NCBI RefSeq assembly: GCF_001428485.1
Contig: NZ_LMHS01000001.1
Location: 404-64,403, forward strand
DNA length: 64,000 nucleotides
DNA from: Microbacterium sp. Root180
Lineage (GTDB): Bacteria; Actinomycetota; Actinomycetes; Actinomycetales; Microbacteriaceae
Reading direction: 5' to 3'
Below the pieces are notes generated by a model that was given only the letters and a program-made list of their open reading frames with translations, had not been told where the DNA came from and searched no databases. Positions 1 through 11,222 of the stretch are shown one piece after another (the first letter of the stretch is position 1; every line of letters starts with the position of its first letter). The translations under genes were made by a program, and so were the position numbers.

Positions 1-468
1 GCAGGGTTTGCCCACCTCGACGGGACCGAAGAGCCAGTGTCGCTCGCCGTCGCACGCCACGTCGCGTGCAGCGGCACGATCCAGCGGGTCACCAGCGACG
101 CGGCCGGACGCATCCGGGCGATCCACACCCTCGAGCGCGTCTTCGGCCCCCAGCGCAAGGCAATCACCCTCCGAGACGGCGGATGCCTCATCCCCGGCTG
201 TTCGGTGCCCGCCGCGTGGTGCGAGATCCACCACGTCCAAGAACACTCCCGCGGCGGACCGACCCACACCGACAACGGCGTGCTGCTGTGCTGGCACCAC
301 CACCGCACACTCGACACCAGCGGCTGGACCATCCGGATGAGAAACGGCATCCCCGAAATCCGCGGCCCGTACTGGTGGGACGCCACCATGCGCTGGCGAC
401 CCGTCACCTCATCACCCCTACGCCTACGACAACGACTCACCACACGCCTCGCAGCCGGCGACGGCTGA
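1..468 (+). CDS. HNH endonuclease, DUF222 family (C-terminal part)
   Basis: The reading frame is open from the first base, so the gene begins upstream of the window and only the last 155 codons are seen. The visible part carries the zinc-ribbon/HNH module of actinobacterial DUF222-HNH proteins: GCLIPGC, then WCEIHHV, GGPTHTDNG and LLCWHHHR, with paired Cys residues and the catalytic His pair. The N-terminal DUF222 region would lie outside. Such genes are present in many copies in Microbacteriaceae; they are thought to be nucleases, often linked to mobility or DNA processing, but their roles are largely unproven. The family assignment is firm, the biological role is not. Confidence 0.85.
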   Translation, partial: AGFAHLDGTEEPVSLAVARHVACSGTIQRVTSDAAGRIRAIHTLERVFGPQRKAITLRDGGCLIPGCSVPAAWCEIHHVQEHSRGGPTHTDNGVLLCWHHHRTLDTSGWTIRMRNGIPEIRGPYWWDATMRWRPVTSSPLRLRQRLTTRLAAGDG

Positions 469-601
469 ACATGCACGGGCAGGCAAGCACTCGCCGGCCA
501 GCACGCGTGTTCGCGGCCGAGACGCCGCGTTGCCGTGCGGGTTGCCGGCCGCGTCGGGCACGCGTTGCCGCGCGCGCCGGGGTGCGACGCCCGCGCCCAC
601 A

Positions 602-1783
602 TCACGCCTCGTGCAGCCACCCGGTGTACGCCTCGGCGAGGTATGTCTGTCCTGCCTCGGACTCGACGACGGAGCGCAGCTCGCCCAGCTGGCGAAGTCG
701 GTCGAAGTCGGATGCGTCGGCCGTGACGTGCAGCATGCTCGTCATCCACCACGAGAAGTGCTGCGCCTTCCAGATGCGCTTCAGCGCCTTCTCGGCGTAG
801 CCGTCGATGAGCCGCTCGTCGTTCTCGAGCAGCAGCGCCCGCAGGGCGCGTTCGAGGAGCACGACATCGGCCACCGCGAGGTTCATGCCCTTCGCGCCGG
901 TCGGCGGCACGGTGTGCGCGGCGTCGCCGACCAGGGCCGCGCGGCCGCGGCGAAGCTCGTGGGCGACGAAGCTGCGGAACCGCAGCACGTCGCGCTGGAA
1001 GATCGGCCCTTCGAGCAGGGTGGTGCCGGGAACGCGCGCCTGCAGCGTCTCCCAGATCTGCGCGTCCGACAGGGCATTCGGGTCGGCGTCCGGGTCGCAC
1101 TGGAAGTACATCCGCTGCACCGAGGGGCTGCGCTGGCTGATCAGCGCGAACCCGTCGGGCGAATTGCTGTAGATCAGTTCGTGCGCGCTGGGCGGCGCTT
1201 CACACAGGATCCCGAACCAGGCGAACGGGTACTCGCGGAAGTACCCGCCCACACGCGAGGCTCCCGTGACCGCTTCGCGCACGACGCTGCGCGACCCGTC
1301 CGCGCCGACCACGAAGTCGGCCTCGATCCGAAGCTCCTCACCGTCCGCGGTCGTCGCCGTCACGATCGGCCGGTCCGAGTCGATGCCCTCGGCGCGGAGC
1401 GCGCTCGTCTCGAACCGGATGTCCTGACCGCCGGCGAGGCGCGCGGCGATGAGGTCCTTCAGCACCTCGTGCTGGGGGTAGAGCCACACCGCGCGACCGG
1501 TGAGGCTGGGGAAGTCGATGCGGTGACCCTGGCCGTCGAACCGCAGCTCCACCCCGTCGTGGCGGCTCCCGACGGTGGTCACGCGGTCCGACGCCCCGGA
1601 TTCGGTGAGCACGCGCACGGTCTCCTGCTCGAGGATGCCCGCCCGGATCGTGGACTCGATCTCGTCCCGGCTGCGCTTGTCGATCACGATCGATTCGATG
1701 CCGGATGCCGCGAGCAGGTGGGAGAGCAGCAGCCCGGCGGGTCCCGCGCCGACGATGGCGACTCGAGTGCGGGTGGTGGGCAT
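602..1783 (-). CDS. pobA: 4-hydroxybenzoate 3-monooxygenase
   Basis: A 393-residue flavoprotein of group A hydroxylases, full length for PobA (about 394). It converts 4-hydroxybenzoate to protocatechuate with NAD(P)H and O2. Visible motifs in order: GAGPAG near residue 12 (FAD Rossmann), the DG motif VVGADGSRS around 160, and the GD motif ALVGDAAHTVPPTGAKGMN around 280-300. The ATG at 1783 is preceded by AAGGAG eight bases away. The product protocatechuate is the substrate of the dioxygenase encoded at 7069-8421, so this gene is the entry step of the neighbouring pathway. Its upstream region contains a perfect IclR-type palindrome and the IclR gene lies immediately behind it. Confidence 0.93.
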   Translation of the reverse strand: MPTTRTRVAIVGAGPAGLLLSHLLAASGIESIVIDKRSRDEIESTIRAGILEQETVRVLTESGASDRVTTVGSRHDGVELRFDGQGHRIDFPSLTGRAVWLYPQHEVLKDLIAARLAGGQDIRFETSALRAEGIDSDRPIVTATTADGEELRIEADFVVGADGSRSVVREAVTGASRVGGYFREYPFAWFGILCEAPPSAHELIYSNSPDGFALISQRSPSVQRMYFQCDPDADPNALSDAQIWETLQARVPGTTLLEGPIFQRDVLRFRSFVAHELRRGRAALVGDAAHTVPPTGAKGMNLAVADVVLLERALRALLLENDERLIDGYAEKALKRIWKAQHFSWWMTSMLHVTADASDFDRLRQLGELRSVVESEAGQTYLAEAYTGWLHEA

Positions 1784-1851
1784 GAGCGTCTCCTTCGACG
1801 GCAGGTCGGATGCTGGAGGCCAGTGTCGCCCGTCGCCCGCGGCACATGCAT

Positions 1852-1874
1852 AAGTTCCCGTTGAACGGGAACTT
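1852..1874. promoter_or_regulatory. IclR-type operator upstream of pobA
   Basis: A perfect inverted repeat with 11-base arms AAGTTCCCGTT and AACGGGAACTT separated by one G. It sits 69-91 bases upstream of the pobA ATG and just beyond the stop codon of the IclR gene. The size and symmetry fit an IclR-dimer operator; control of pobA by the adjacent IclR protein is inferred. Confidence 0.75.
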
Positions 1875-1878
1875 CCCG

Positions 1879-2631
1879 TCAGCGCCGGTCGGCGCGGAGC
1901 GTCGCCTCCGTGCCGGCCGCGGCAGCGCGCAGCGCGGCGATCGCAGCATCCGGAGCCGTATCACGGGGGAGCACCACCGACAGCGCCGCGATCACCTCGC
2001 CGGCATCGCGGATCGGCACGGCCACGCCGGTCGAGACGGCCTCGACGGACCCCGGGGCGATGACCACCCCGGTGCGTCGCACGTCAGTGAGCAGACGTCG
2101 GAGGAGCGCGGGGTTCGTGACGGTCTCGGGTGCGAGCGCCCGCAGCGGTCCGGCGAGCACGCGCTCGCGCAGCGCGGCCGGCGCATGGGCGAGGAGAACC
2201 AGCCCCGACGAGGAGGCGTGCAGGGGCAGCCGACCGGCGATGCGGGTGATGTTGGCGCCCGCGTCGGGGTGGGAGAGGCGTTCGAGGAAGAGGGCTTCAT
2301 CCTGTTCGAGCACGGCGAGCTGCGTGTGCTCGCGGATATCGGCCTGCACCTGCTCCATGAACGGCAGTGCGGCCTGGCGCAGCCGCAGCGCGGTCGAGCC
2401 GCGCAACGCGAGTTCCCACAGGCGCATGCCCAGGTGCACCCGGCGATCCTGGTCTCTTTCGAGGAGGCCCGCGTCGACGAGCTCCTCCACCATCCGATGC
2501 GCCGTCGACGACGGGAGGCCCGCGCGGCGCCCGATCTCGGCCGCAGACTGCATCGAGCGGTCGGCCGTGAACGTCTCGAGCACGCGCACGATGCGCTCGG
2601 TCATCGAGTCGCCGGAGGGCGAGTTGGCCAT
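1879..2631 (-). CDS. IclR family transcriptional regulator
   Basis: A 250-residue protein with an N-terminal winged helix (TERIVRVLETF, then AAEIGRRAGLPSSTAHRMVEEL, about residues 10-55) and a C-terminal IclR effector domain. It is of normal family length. I chose the ATG at 2631; a second ATG at 2604 (MTERIV) is also possible. The same frame stays open far upstream to 3477, but that part lies antisense to the nucleotidyltransferase-like gene and has no homology. IclR proteins commonly control pobA and pca genes in response to 4-hydroxybenzoate or protocatechuate, and this one lies directly upstream of pobA in the same orientation, with a perfect palindrome between them. Confidence 0.9.
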   Translation of the reverse strand: MANSPSGDSMTERIVRVLETFTADRSMQSAAEIGRRAGLPSSTAHRMVEELVDAGLLERDQDRRVHLGMRLWELALRGSTALRLRQAALPFMEQVQADIREHTQLAVLEQDEALFLERLSHPDAGANITRIAGRLPLHASSSGLVLLAHAPAALRERVLAGPLRALAPETVTNPALLRRLLTDVRRTGVVIAPGSVEAVSTGVAVPIRDAGEVIAALSVVLPRDTAPDAAIAALRAAAAGTEATLRADRR

Positions 2632-2688
2632 GCGCCAAGGATCGCACGGGTCGCGCCGGCCCGTATGCCCCGGTGTCGTCGGCGGCAG

Positions 2689-2700
2689 TAGCCTCGGGGC
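2689..2700 (+). promoter_or_regulatory. leaderless promoter of the nucleotidyltransferase-like gene
   Basis: The -10 hexamer TAGCCT (2689-2694) is followed by exactly six bases and then the ATG at 2701. This spacing puts the transcription start at or next to the A of the ATG, and no ribosome-binding site is visible. Confidence 0.6.
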
Positions 2701-3354
2701 ATGCCCTCTCCCGCCCCCGATCCCGCGACGCCCTGGGCTCTGCTGTCGGCACGCGCCACCGCGGACCTGCTCGGAGACGGTCCTGCGCGCTGGTGGCTGT
2801 CCGGCGGGGTCGCGCTCGACCACTGGCTCGGCCGGCCCATCCGCGAACGCCCGAATACGGATGCGAGCACGACGGCGGGGCACCTGGGGGCCCTGATCGA
2901 AGCCCTCCCCGACAGGTTCAGCGCCTGGGCGCCGGCAGGTGAGGACGCCGTCGTCCCGTGGGCCGATGCCGACATCGAGACCGACCTGCAGCCGATCCGC
3001 ATCCGCGACGACGAGGCGGACGCCTGGGTTCTCCAGCTGAATGTCGAAGACGGTACGGATGCCGCGTGGCTGTACCGCCGTGATCCTCGCCTGCAGCTGC
3101 CGTGGGATCGCGCGGTCCTCGAGATCGAGGGCATCCCGACCGGTGCCCCCGAGGTCCAGCTGACATGGAAGGCACTGCGCCCTCGCCCTCAGGACGACAT
3201 CGACAAGGATGCGGTGCTCCCCGGCCTCTCCGACGAGGCTCAGGCGTGGTTCGAGCGGGCGATCCTCACCGTCCACCCGCACTCGACGTGGTCGATCCAC
3301 GTGCGGAGCCCGTTCGCCCCCGCCAAGGCGAGCTGGAACCGCCGGAAGGACTAG
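2701..3354 (+). CDS. nucleotidyltransferase-fold protein (ANT(2'')-like), catalytic motif altered
   Basis: A 217-residue protein. The segment WWLSGGVALDHWLGR (about residues 31-45) matches the start of the aminoglycoside 2''-adenylyltransferase-like family, in which it is normally followed by an H-x-D-x-D metal site. Here the following residues are ERPNTDAST, so only one of the two aspartates is kept. The rest (WLYRRDPRLQLPW, LTWKALRPRPQDDIDK) is typical of the chromosomal actinobacterial members with no known substrate. It starts leaderless and ends tail to tail with the LysR gene, the two stops sharing CTAG. A link to aromatic catabolism is not evident and resistance activity should not be assumed. 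Confidence 0.7.
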   Translation: MPSPAPDPATPWALLSARATADLLGDGPARWWLSGGVALDHWLGRPIRERPNTDASTTAGHLGALIEALPDRFSAWAPAGEDAVVPWADADIETDLQPIRIRDDEADAWVLQLNVEDGTDAAWLYRRDPRLQLPWDRAVLEIEGIPTGAPEVQLTWKALRPRPQDDIDKDAVLPGLSDEAQAWFERAILTVHPHSTWSIHVRSPFAPAKASWNRRKD

Positions 3355-4259
3355 GCCACGCGGTACTCGCCGGCGGCGACCGCCTCGAACATCACCGAGC
3401 GGAACCATCGCTGCGCGGGCGAGAGGCTCGCCTCCCCGCGCGAGTAGATCGCCACGGGAGTGCTGCGCGCAGGCCACGGGAGCTCGGCGATGCGCAGCCC
3501 CGGGAACCAGCCGCAGAAGACGTCCGCGACATGCCGCGGCAGCAGGACGACCAGATCGGTCGCCTCGAGCACGGCGGGCACCGTGGCGTACTCCTCGACC
3601 GTCAGCTTCACCTGCGCCATCAGCCCCTGCTCGATCATCGCCTGCAGCGGATAGACATGCCCGCCGCGGGCCGAGACGCGGACGAACCGGCGCCCGGCGA
3701 ACATCGCCGGATCCGTCGGTGGCAGCGGATGCGCCGCCGACGACAGCGCGACGTATTCGACGCTGCGGATCGGGGTGCGCCAGAGGTGCGGCGACTCCAT
3801 CAGCGACACGGTGACGGCGAGGTCGATGGTTCCGCGCAGCAGGCCGTCCGCCACCAGGTCGGCGTCGAGCCGCTCGACCTTCAGGTGCAGGTGGGGCGCC
3901 GCGCGCGCGAGCGCCGGCATGATCGGCGGGAGGAAGGTCTGCTCGCCGATCGAGGTGAGCGCGAGGGCGAGCTCGCCGTCGAAGGTCGCCGGATCGAACT
4001 CGTCCGGGCTGCTCACCGTGGCGTCGATCTGCGCGAGCGCCTCGTGCAGCGGCCCGAACAGGCGGCTCGCACGGGGAGTCGGCACCATCACGTGGCCCTG
4101 CCGGTGGAACAGGTCGTCGCCGAAACGCGCGCGCAGCTGCCGGAGCGTGTAGCTCACGGTGGGCTGCGTGACGTGCAGCCGGTCGGCCGTGGCCGTCAGG
4201 CTGCGCAGCTCGTAGAGCACGACGAACGTGCGCAGCTGGTTCAGATCAGGAAGCGGCAT
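3351..4259 (-). CDS. LysR family regulator of the protocatechuate 4,5-cleavage operon
   Basis: A 302-residue LysR-type regulator, normal length. The helix-turn-helix is at residues 1-60 (LNQLRTFVVLYELRSLTATADRLHVTQPTVSYTLRQLRARFGD is split here by its two helices), followed by the periplasmic-binding-like effector domain. The ATG at 4259 was preferred over an upstream one because it starts exactly at the canonical LPDLNQLRTF opening and because the LTTR box lies directly before it. It is divergent from ligJ, 110 bases away, with a textbook LysR recognition site between. LigR-type LysR proteins activate lig operons with pathway intermediates; this role is inferred from position and operator layout. 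Confidence 0.9.
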   Translation of the reverse strand: MPLPDLNQLRTFVVLYELRSLTATADRLHVTQPTVSYTLRQLRARFGDDLFHRQGHVMVPTPRASRLFGPLHEALAQIDATVSSPDEFDPATFDGELALALTSIGEQTFLPPIMPALARAAPHLHLKVERLDADLVADGLLRGTIDLAVTVSLMESPHLWRTPIRSVEYVALSSAAHPLPPTDPAMFAGRRFVRVSARGGHVYPLQAMIEQGLMAQVKLTVEEYATVPAVLEATDLVVLLPRHVADVFCGWFPGLRIAELPWPARSTPVAIYSRGEASLSPAQRWFRSVMFEAVAAGEYRVA

Positions 4260-4260
4260 C

Positions 4261-4327
4261 CATAGATCCCATCTATGCACAACGGCACTGGAATCTATTG
4301 GACCACAGATTCGGCGCGATCTAGAGT
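4261..4327 (+). promoter_or_regulatory. LysR-controlled promoter of the lig operon
   Basis: Three elements line up. A recognition site at 4261-4277 has arms CATAGAT and ATCTATG around CCC, including the T-N11-A LysR signature (ATAG-N7-CTAT). A second inverted repeat, GAATCT and AGATTC at 4291-4312, overlaps the -35 box TTGGAC (4298-4303). The -10 box TAGAGT lies at 4322-4327 after an 18-base spacer. With a start near 4333 the first site is centred near -64, as expected for a LysR activator. Confidence 0.75.
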
Positions 4328-4369
4328 CGTGGCGACAGCATCCGCTCCGCAGCGACGAGGACCCGCGCG

Positions 4370-5398
4370 TTGATCATCGACATCCACGGCCACTACACGA
4401 CCGCACCGGCACAGCTGGGCGAGTGGCGTGACCTGCAGATCGCGTTCGCGGACGGGGTTGCGGATGCTCCTGATCCCGCGGCGCTGCGCATCAGCGACGA
4501 TGACATCCGCGCGACCATCGAGGCGAACCAGCTGAAGCTCATGGACGAGCGCGGCAGCGACCTCACGGTCTTCAGCCCCCGTGCGTCCTTCATGGCCCAC
4601 CACATCGGGGATCTGGCCGTGAGCGAGACGTGGGCGCGCATCTGCAACGACCTCGTCGCTCGCGTCTCGCAGCTCTACCCCGACCGGTTCCTGCCCGGGG
4701 CGATGCTGCCGCAGTCGCCGGGCGTCGACCAGAAGACGACCCTCGCGGAACTCGACCGCGCCGTGAACGAGCTCGGCGTCGTCACCGTCAACATCAACCC
4801 GGACCCCTCCGGTGGGCTCTGGACGGCACCCGCGCTGACGGACAGGTCGTGGTATCCGATCTACGAGAAGCTCGTCGAGTACGAGCTGCCGGCGATGATC
4901 CACGTCAGCACCTCATGCAAGCCGGTGTTCCACACCACCGGCGACCACTATCTGAACGCCGACACGACGGCGTTCATGCAGCTCCTCAAGGGCGACCTGT
5001 TCCGGGACTTCCCCGACCTGAAGCTCGTGATCCCGCACGGCGGCGGGGCGGCCCCGTATCACTGGGGACGCTTCCGCGGGCTCGCGATGGCGCTGCGGAA
5101 GCCGGAGCTCGAGGAGCACCTGCTGAGCAACGTGTTCTTCGACACCTGCGTGTACCACCAGCCCGGGATCGACCTGCTCACGAGCGTCATCCCGGCCGAC
5201 AACATCCTGTTCGCCAGCGAGATGATCGGCGCCGTCCGCGACATCGACCCGCGCACCGGTCGCCACTTCGACGACACCAAGCGGTACGTCGACGCGACGC
5301 CCCATCTCGACGACGCGCAGCGCGCCGCCGTCTTCGAGGGCAACGCGCGCCGCGTGTACCCCCGCCTGGATCGCGCCCTCGCGGCGCGCGGCCTCTGA
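4370..5398 (+). CDS. ligJ: 4-oxalomesaconate hydratase (amidohydrolase family)
   Basis: A 342-residue amidohydrolase-superfamily protein, the same length as LigJ of Sphingobium. It opens with the metal-binding IDIHGHY and carries MIHVSTS, VIPHGGGAAPYHWGR and FASEMIGA in the order seen in LigJ. The enzyme hydrates the product of pyrone dicarboxylate hydrolysis to 4-carboxy-4-hydroxy-2-oxoadipate in the protocatechuate 4,5-cleavage pathway. The start is a TTG at 4370, preceded by GACGAGG nine bases upstream; no in-frame ATG gives the full IDIHGH motif. It is the first gene of a seven-gene operon whose neighbours encode the other steps. Confidence 0.9.
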   Translation: MIIDIHGHYTTAPAQLGEWRDLQIAFADGVADAPDPAALRISDDDIRATIEANQLKLMDERGSDLTVFSPRASFMAHHIGDLAVSETWARICNDLVARVSQLYPDRFLPGAMLPQSPGVDQKTTLAELDRAVNELGVVTVNINPDPSGGLWTAPALTDRSWYPIYEKLVEYELPAMIHVSTSCKPVFHTTGDHYLNADTTAFMQLLKGDLFRDFPDLKLVIPHGGGAAPYHWGRFRGLAMALRKPELEEHLLSNVFFDTCVYHQPGIDLLTSVIPADNILFASEMIGAVRDIDPRTGRHFDDTKRYVDATPHLDDAQRAAVFEGNARRVYPRLDRALAARGL

Positions 5399-5413
5399 GC
5401 CCCGGGAGAACCC

Positions 5414-6112
5414 ATGACGCAACGACTGAACAACCTCGGCATCGTCCGGACCCGCATCGAGCGGCCCGATCCCGCCGACGTCGCGCGCCTGTCGCAGTTC
5501 GGGGTCGCCACCATTCACGAGGCGATGGGTCGAGTGGGCCTCCTCCGCCCCTACATCCGCCCCGCCTACACCGGAGCCAAGCTGTGCGGTCCGGCCGTCA
5601 CCGTGCTGCTGCAGCCGGGCGACAACTGGATGTTCCACGTCGCGGCTGAGCAGGTGCGGGACGGCGATGTCATCGTCGCGGGCTGCACGACGGAGAGCGA
5701 GGACGGATTCTTCGGCGAGCTCCTCGCGACCTCCCTCACGGCGCGCGGCTGCAAGGGACTCGTGATCGACGGCGGCGTCCGCGACGTCGCCGACCTCGAG
5801 AAGATGGACTTCCCCGTCTTCTCGCGCGCCATCAACGCCAAGGGCACCGTCAAGGCCACGCTCGGCTCGGTCAACATCCCCGTCGTCGTCGCCAACGCGG
5901 TGGTCAACCCCGGCGACGTGGTCGTCGCCGACGTCGACGGCGTCGTGGTCGTCCCCCGCGAGCTCGTCGGGGCGGTCGCCGAGGCATCCGCTCTCCGCGA
6001 AGCGAACGAGGAGTCGAAGCGGCAGAAGTTCCGCGACGGCGTGCTGGGACTCGACCTCTACGGCATGCGCGACCCGCTGGCCGCGGCGGGCCTCGAGTAC
6101 GTGGAGGACTGA
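5414..6112 (+). CDS. ligK: 4-carboxy-4-hydroxy-2-oxoadipate aldolase / oxaloacetate decarboxylase
   Basis: A 232-residue RraA-fold aldolase of the LigK/ProA group. It cleaves 4-carboxy-4-hydroxy-2-oxoadipate to pyruvate and oxaloacetate, the last step of the pathway. Diagnostic features are GELLATSLTARGCKGLVIDG and the following GGVRDV, containing the Arg-Asp pair that binds substrate and metal, and the C-terminal LYGMRDPL typical of LigK but not of RraA proper. The ATG follows GGGAGA at seven bases. It begins 15 bases after ligJ and ends one base before ligI, so co-transcription is near certain. Confidence 0.92.
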   Translation: MTQRLNNLGIVRTRIERPDPADVARLSQFGVATIHEAMGRVGLLRPYIRPAYTGAKLCGPAVTVLLQPGDNWMFHVAAEQVRDGDVIVAGCTTESEDGFFGELLATSLTARGCKGLVIDGGVRDVADLEKMDFPVFSRAINAKGTVKATLGSVNIPVVVANAVVNPGDVVVADVDGVVVVPRELVGAVAEASALREANEESKRQKFRDGVLGLDLYGMRDPLAAAGLEYVED

Positions 6113-6113
6113 C

Positions 6114-9370
<3,257 letters not shown>

Positions 9371-9374
<4 letters not shown>

Positions 9375-10342
9375 TCCTTCCCCGGATCGGCCTCGGCTGC
9401 ATGGCGCTGAGTCATGCGTACGGGGTGTCCCCGTCGGCGGACGACGGCGTGGCGCTCATCCGCGCGGCGCTCGACCACGGCGTCACGCTCCTCGACACCG
9501 CGACGCTTTACGGCGACGGCCGCAACGAGGAGCTCGTCGGCCGTGCCATCGCCGACCGCCGCGACGAAGTCGTGCTGGCGAGCAAGGGCGGCATGGCCCT
9601 GGTGGACGGCGTCAAGACGATCGACGGGCGCCCCGAGACGCTGCGCGCGCAGGTGGACGCCTCGCTCGCTCGCCTCGAGGTGGAGCACATCGACCTCTAC
9701 TACCTGCACCGCTGGGACAAGCAGGTGCCCATCGGCGAGAGCGTGGGTGCGCTGGCGGAGATGGTGGATGCGGGCAAGATCGGCCACATCGGGCTGTCAG
9801 AGGTCTCGGTGGAACGGCTGCTCGAGGCGCAGGCCGTCGCCCCCGTCGCCGCCGTGCAGAACGAGTACTCGCTGTGGAGTCGCAACCCGGAGTGGGGGAT
9901 GCTCGAGGCCACGCGACGATCCGGGGTCGCGCTGGTGGCCTTCTCTCCCGTCGCGCGAGGGTTCCTCGCCGATGCCGTGCACGATCCCGACGATCTGGCG
10001 CCGAAGGACATCCGGCGCGCGATGCCGCGATTCCACGCGGAGCACTGGCCCGTGAATGCGGCGCTCCTCCCCGCCTGGCGGGCGCTCGCCGCACAGGCGG
10101 ACTGCACGCCGGCCCAGCTCGCGCTCGCGTGGCTGCTCTCGCGGGGCGACCACGTCGTCCCGATCCCCGGATCCACGCAGGTGCCTCACGTGCGCGACAA
10201 CCTCGCCGCCGTCGACCTCGTCGTCGACCCCGCGATCCTGACGCGCGCGGGGGAGCTGATCGACACCGGCACGGTCTCGGGAGCCCGCTACAACGCGGCC
10301 CAGTCCGCCGAGGTGGACGCCGAGTCCGTCGAGGCGGCATGA
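9371..10342 (+). CDS. aldo/keto reductase of the lig operon
   Basis: A 323-residue aldo/keto reductase starting with GTG inside the ligC stop (GTGA). The catalytic tetrad is present: Asp in LLDTATLYG, Tyr in the same motif, Lys in VLASKGG and His in YYLHRWDK. The NADPH-binding end IPGSTQVPHVRDNL is intact. Its place in the pathway is unknown: none of the standard protocatechuate 4,5-cleavage steps needs a reductase. It may reduce a related aromatic aldehyde or relieve a toxic semialdehyde, which is inference. Co-transcription with the lig genes is strongly suggested by the overlaps on both sides. Confidence 0.8.
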
Positions 10343-11085
10343 GAGCCATCTCGTCGATGGCGACGAGGTCGGTGCTCGCCGATCTCGCCCGTGCGGCAGC
10401 GCTCGCCGGGCTCCCGACGCTGCAGATCGAGTCCGTCGGTGGGGTGGATGCCGCGCACCGCGTCGCCGGAGGCGAGGCGTTCGACCTCGTCTTCCTCGCC
10501 GAACCGGCGCTGCGCGGCCTGGCGGACGCGGGTCATGTCGACGCCGCGACACTCGTTCCGCTCTTCGTGTCGCAGGTCGCGGTCGCCGTTCCCTCCCGCG
10601 CGCCCGACGAGGCCGCTGCGCCACAGGGCTCCGCGTTCCGCGATGCCCGCGAGGTGCGGGCGGCCCTCCGCGCCGCGCGACGCATCGGCTACTCGACGGG
10701 TCCGAGCGGCACCGCGCTCATCGACATGATCGCCCGGTGGGGGCTGACCGACGAGCTCGGCGATCGCCTCGTGCAAGCGCGGCCCGGTGTCCCGGTGGCA
10801 CGGCTGCTGGCCGAAGACGAGGTCGATCTCGGACTGCAGCAGCTGAGCGAACTGATCGGGGCGCCCGGCATCCGCATCCTCGGAACCCTGCCCGCCGACT
10901 GCGCGATCGAGACGGTCTTCGCCGGCGCGGTCGCCTCGGTGTCGAACGTGGCCGCGGCAGGGCGCGAGCTGCTCGACTTCCTTCGGTCGCCCGGCGCCGC
11001 GCCTGTCATCACCGGCCACAGCTTCAGCGTGCCGACATCCACGGCGGCGCGATCGTCAGCGGGCATCCTTCGGCGCGAGCGATGA
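10339..11085 (+). CDS. cytosolic ModA-like (periplasmic-binding-fold) protein of unknown function
   Basis: A 248-residue protein with the fold signature of type 2 substrate-binding proteins related to molybdate-binding ModA: a beta-alpha start ending in FDLVFLAEPAL, a middle RIGYSTGPSGTALIDMIARWG and a closing segment ILGTLPADC...VFAGAVA. It has no signal peptide or lipobox (start MRAISSMATRSVLADLARAA), so it should stay in the cytoplasm and is not an ordinary importer component. The ATG overlaps the stop of the aldo/keto reductase. It is the last gene of the lig operon, which lacks a recognisable 4-oxalomesaconate tautomerase (LigU/GalD). A small-molecule sensor or an isomerase-like role are both possible; neither is shown. 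Confidence 0.6.
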   Translation: MRAISSMATRSVLADLARAAALAGLPTLQIESVGGVDAAHRVAGGEAFDLVFLAEPALRGLADAGHVDAATLVPLFVSQVAVAVPSRAPDEAAAPQGSAFRDAREVRAALRAARRIGYSTGPSGTALIDMIARWGLTDELGDRLVQARPGVPVARLLAEDEVDLGLQQLSELIGAPGIRILGTLPADCAIETVFAGAVASVSNVAAAGRELLDFLRSPGAAPVITGHSFSVPTSTAARSSAGILRRER

Positions 11086-11188
11086 ACCCGTGACGGCCCT
11101 CGCGCGGCCGGTCGATCACGCCGGCAGACGTGCGCGATGGTCGCTGGCTGCGAGGGGCGCACTCGGCCCAGGGCGCCTGAGGGCCCGG

Positions 11189-11216
11189 TAGCCTGGCGGG
11201 ATCAGCAGGAAAGGGA
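11189..11216 (+). promoter_or_regulatory. promoter and ribosome-binding site of the MarR gene
   Basis: A -10 hexamer TAGCCT at 11189-11194 and a purine-rich AGGAAAGGGA at 11207-11216, six bases before the ATG at 11223. Unlike most regulator genes in this window this one appears to have a short leader. No clear -35 box is visible. Confidence 0.45.
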
Positions 11217-11222
11217 TGCGCC

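Noticed and set aside
1879..3477. Long N-terminal extension of the IclR gene.
   Set aside because: The extra 280 codons lie antisense to a gene with its own motifs and leaderless promoter. The ATG at 2631 gives a normal IclR length.
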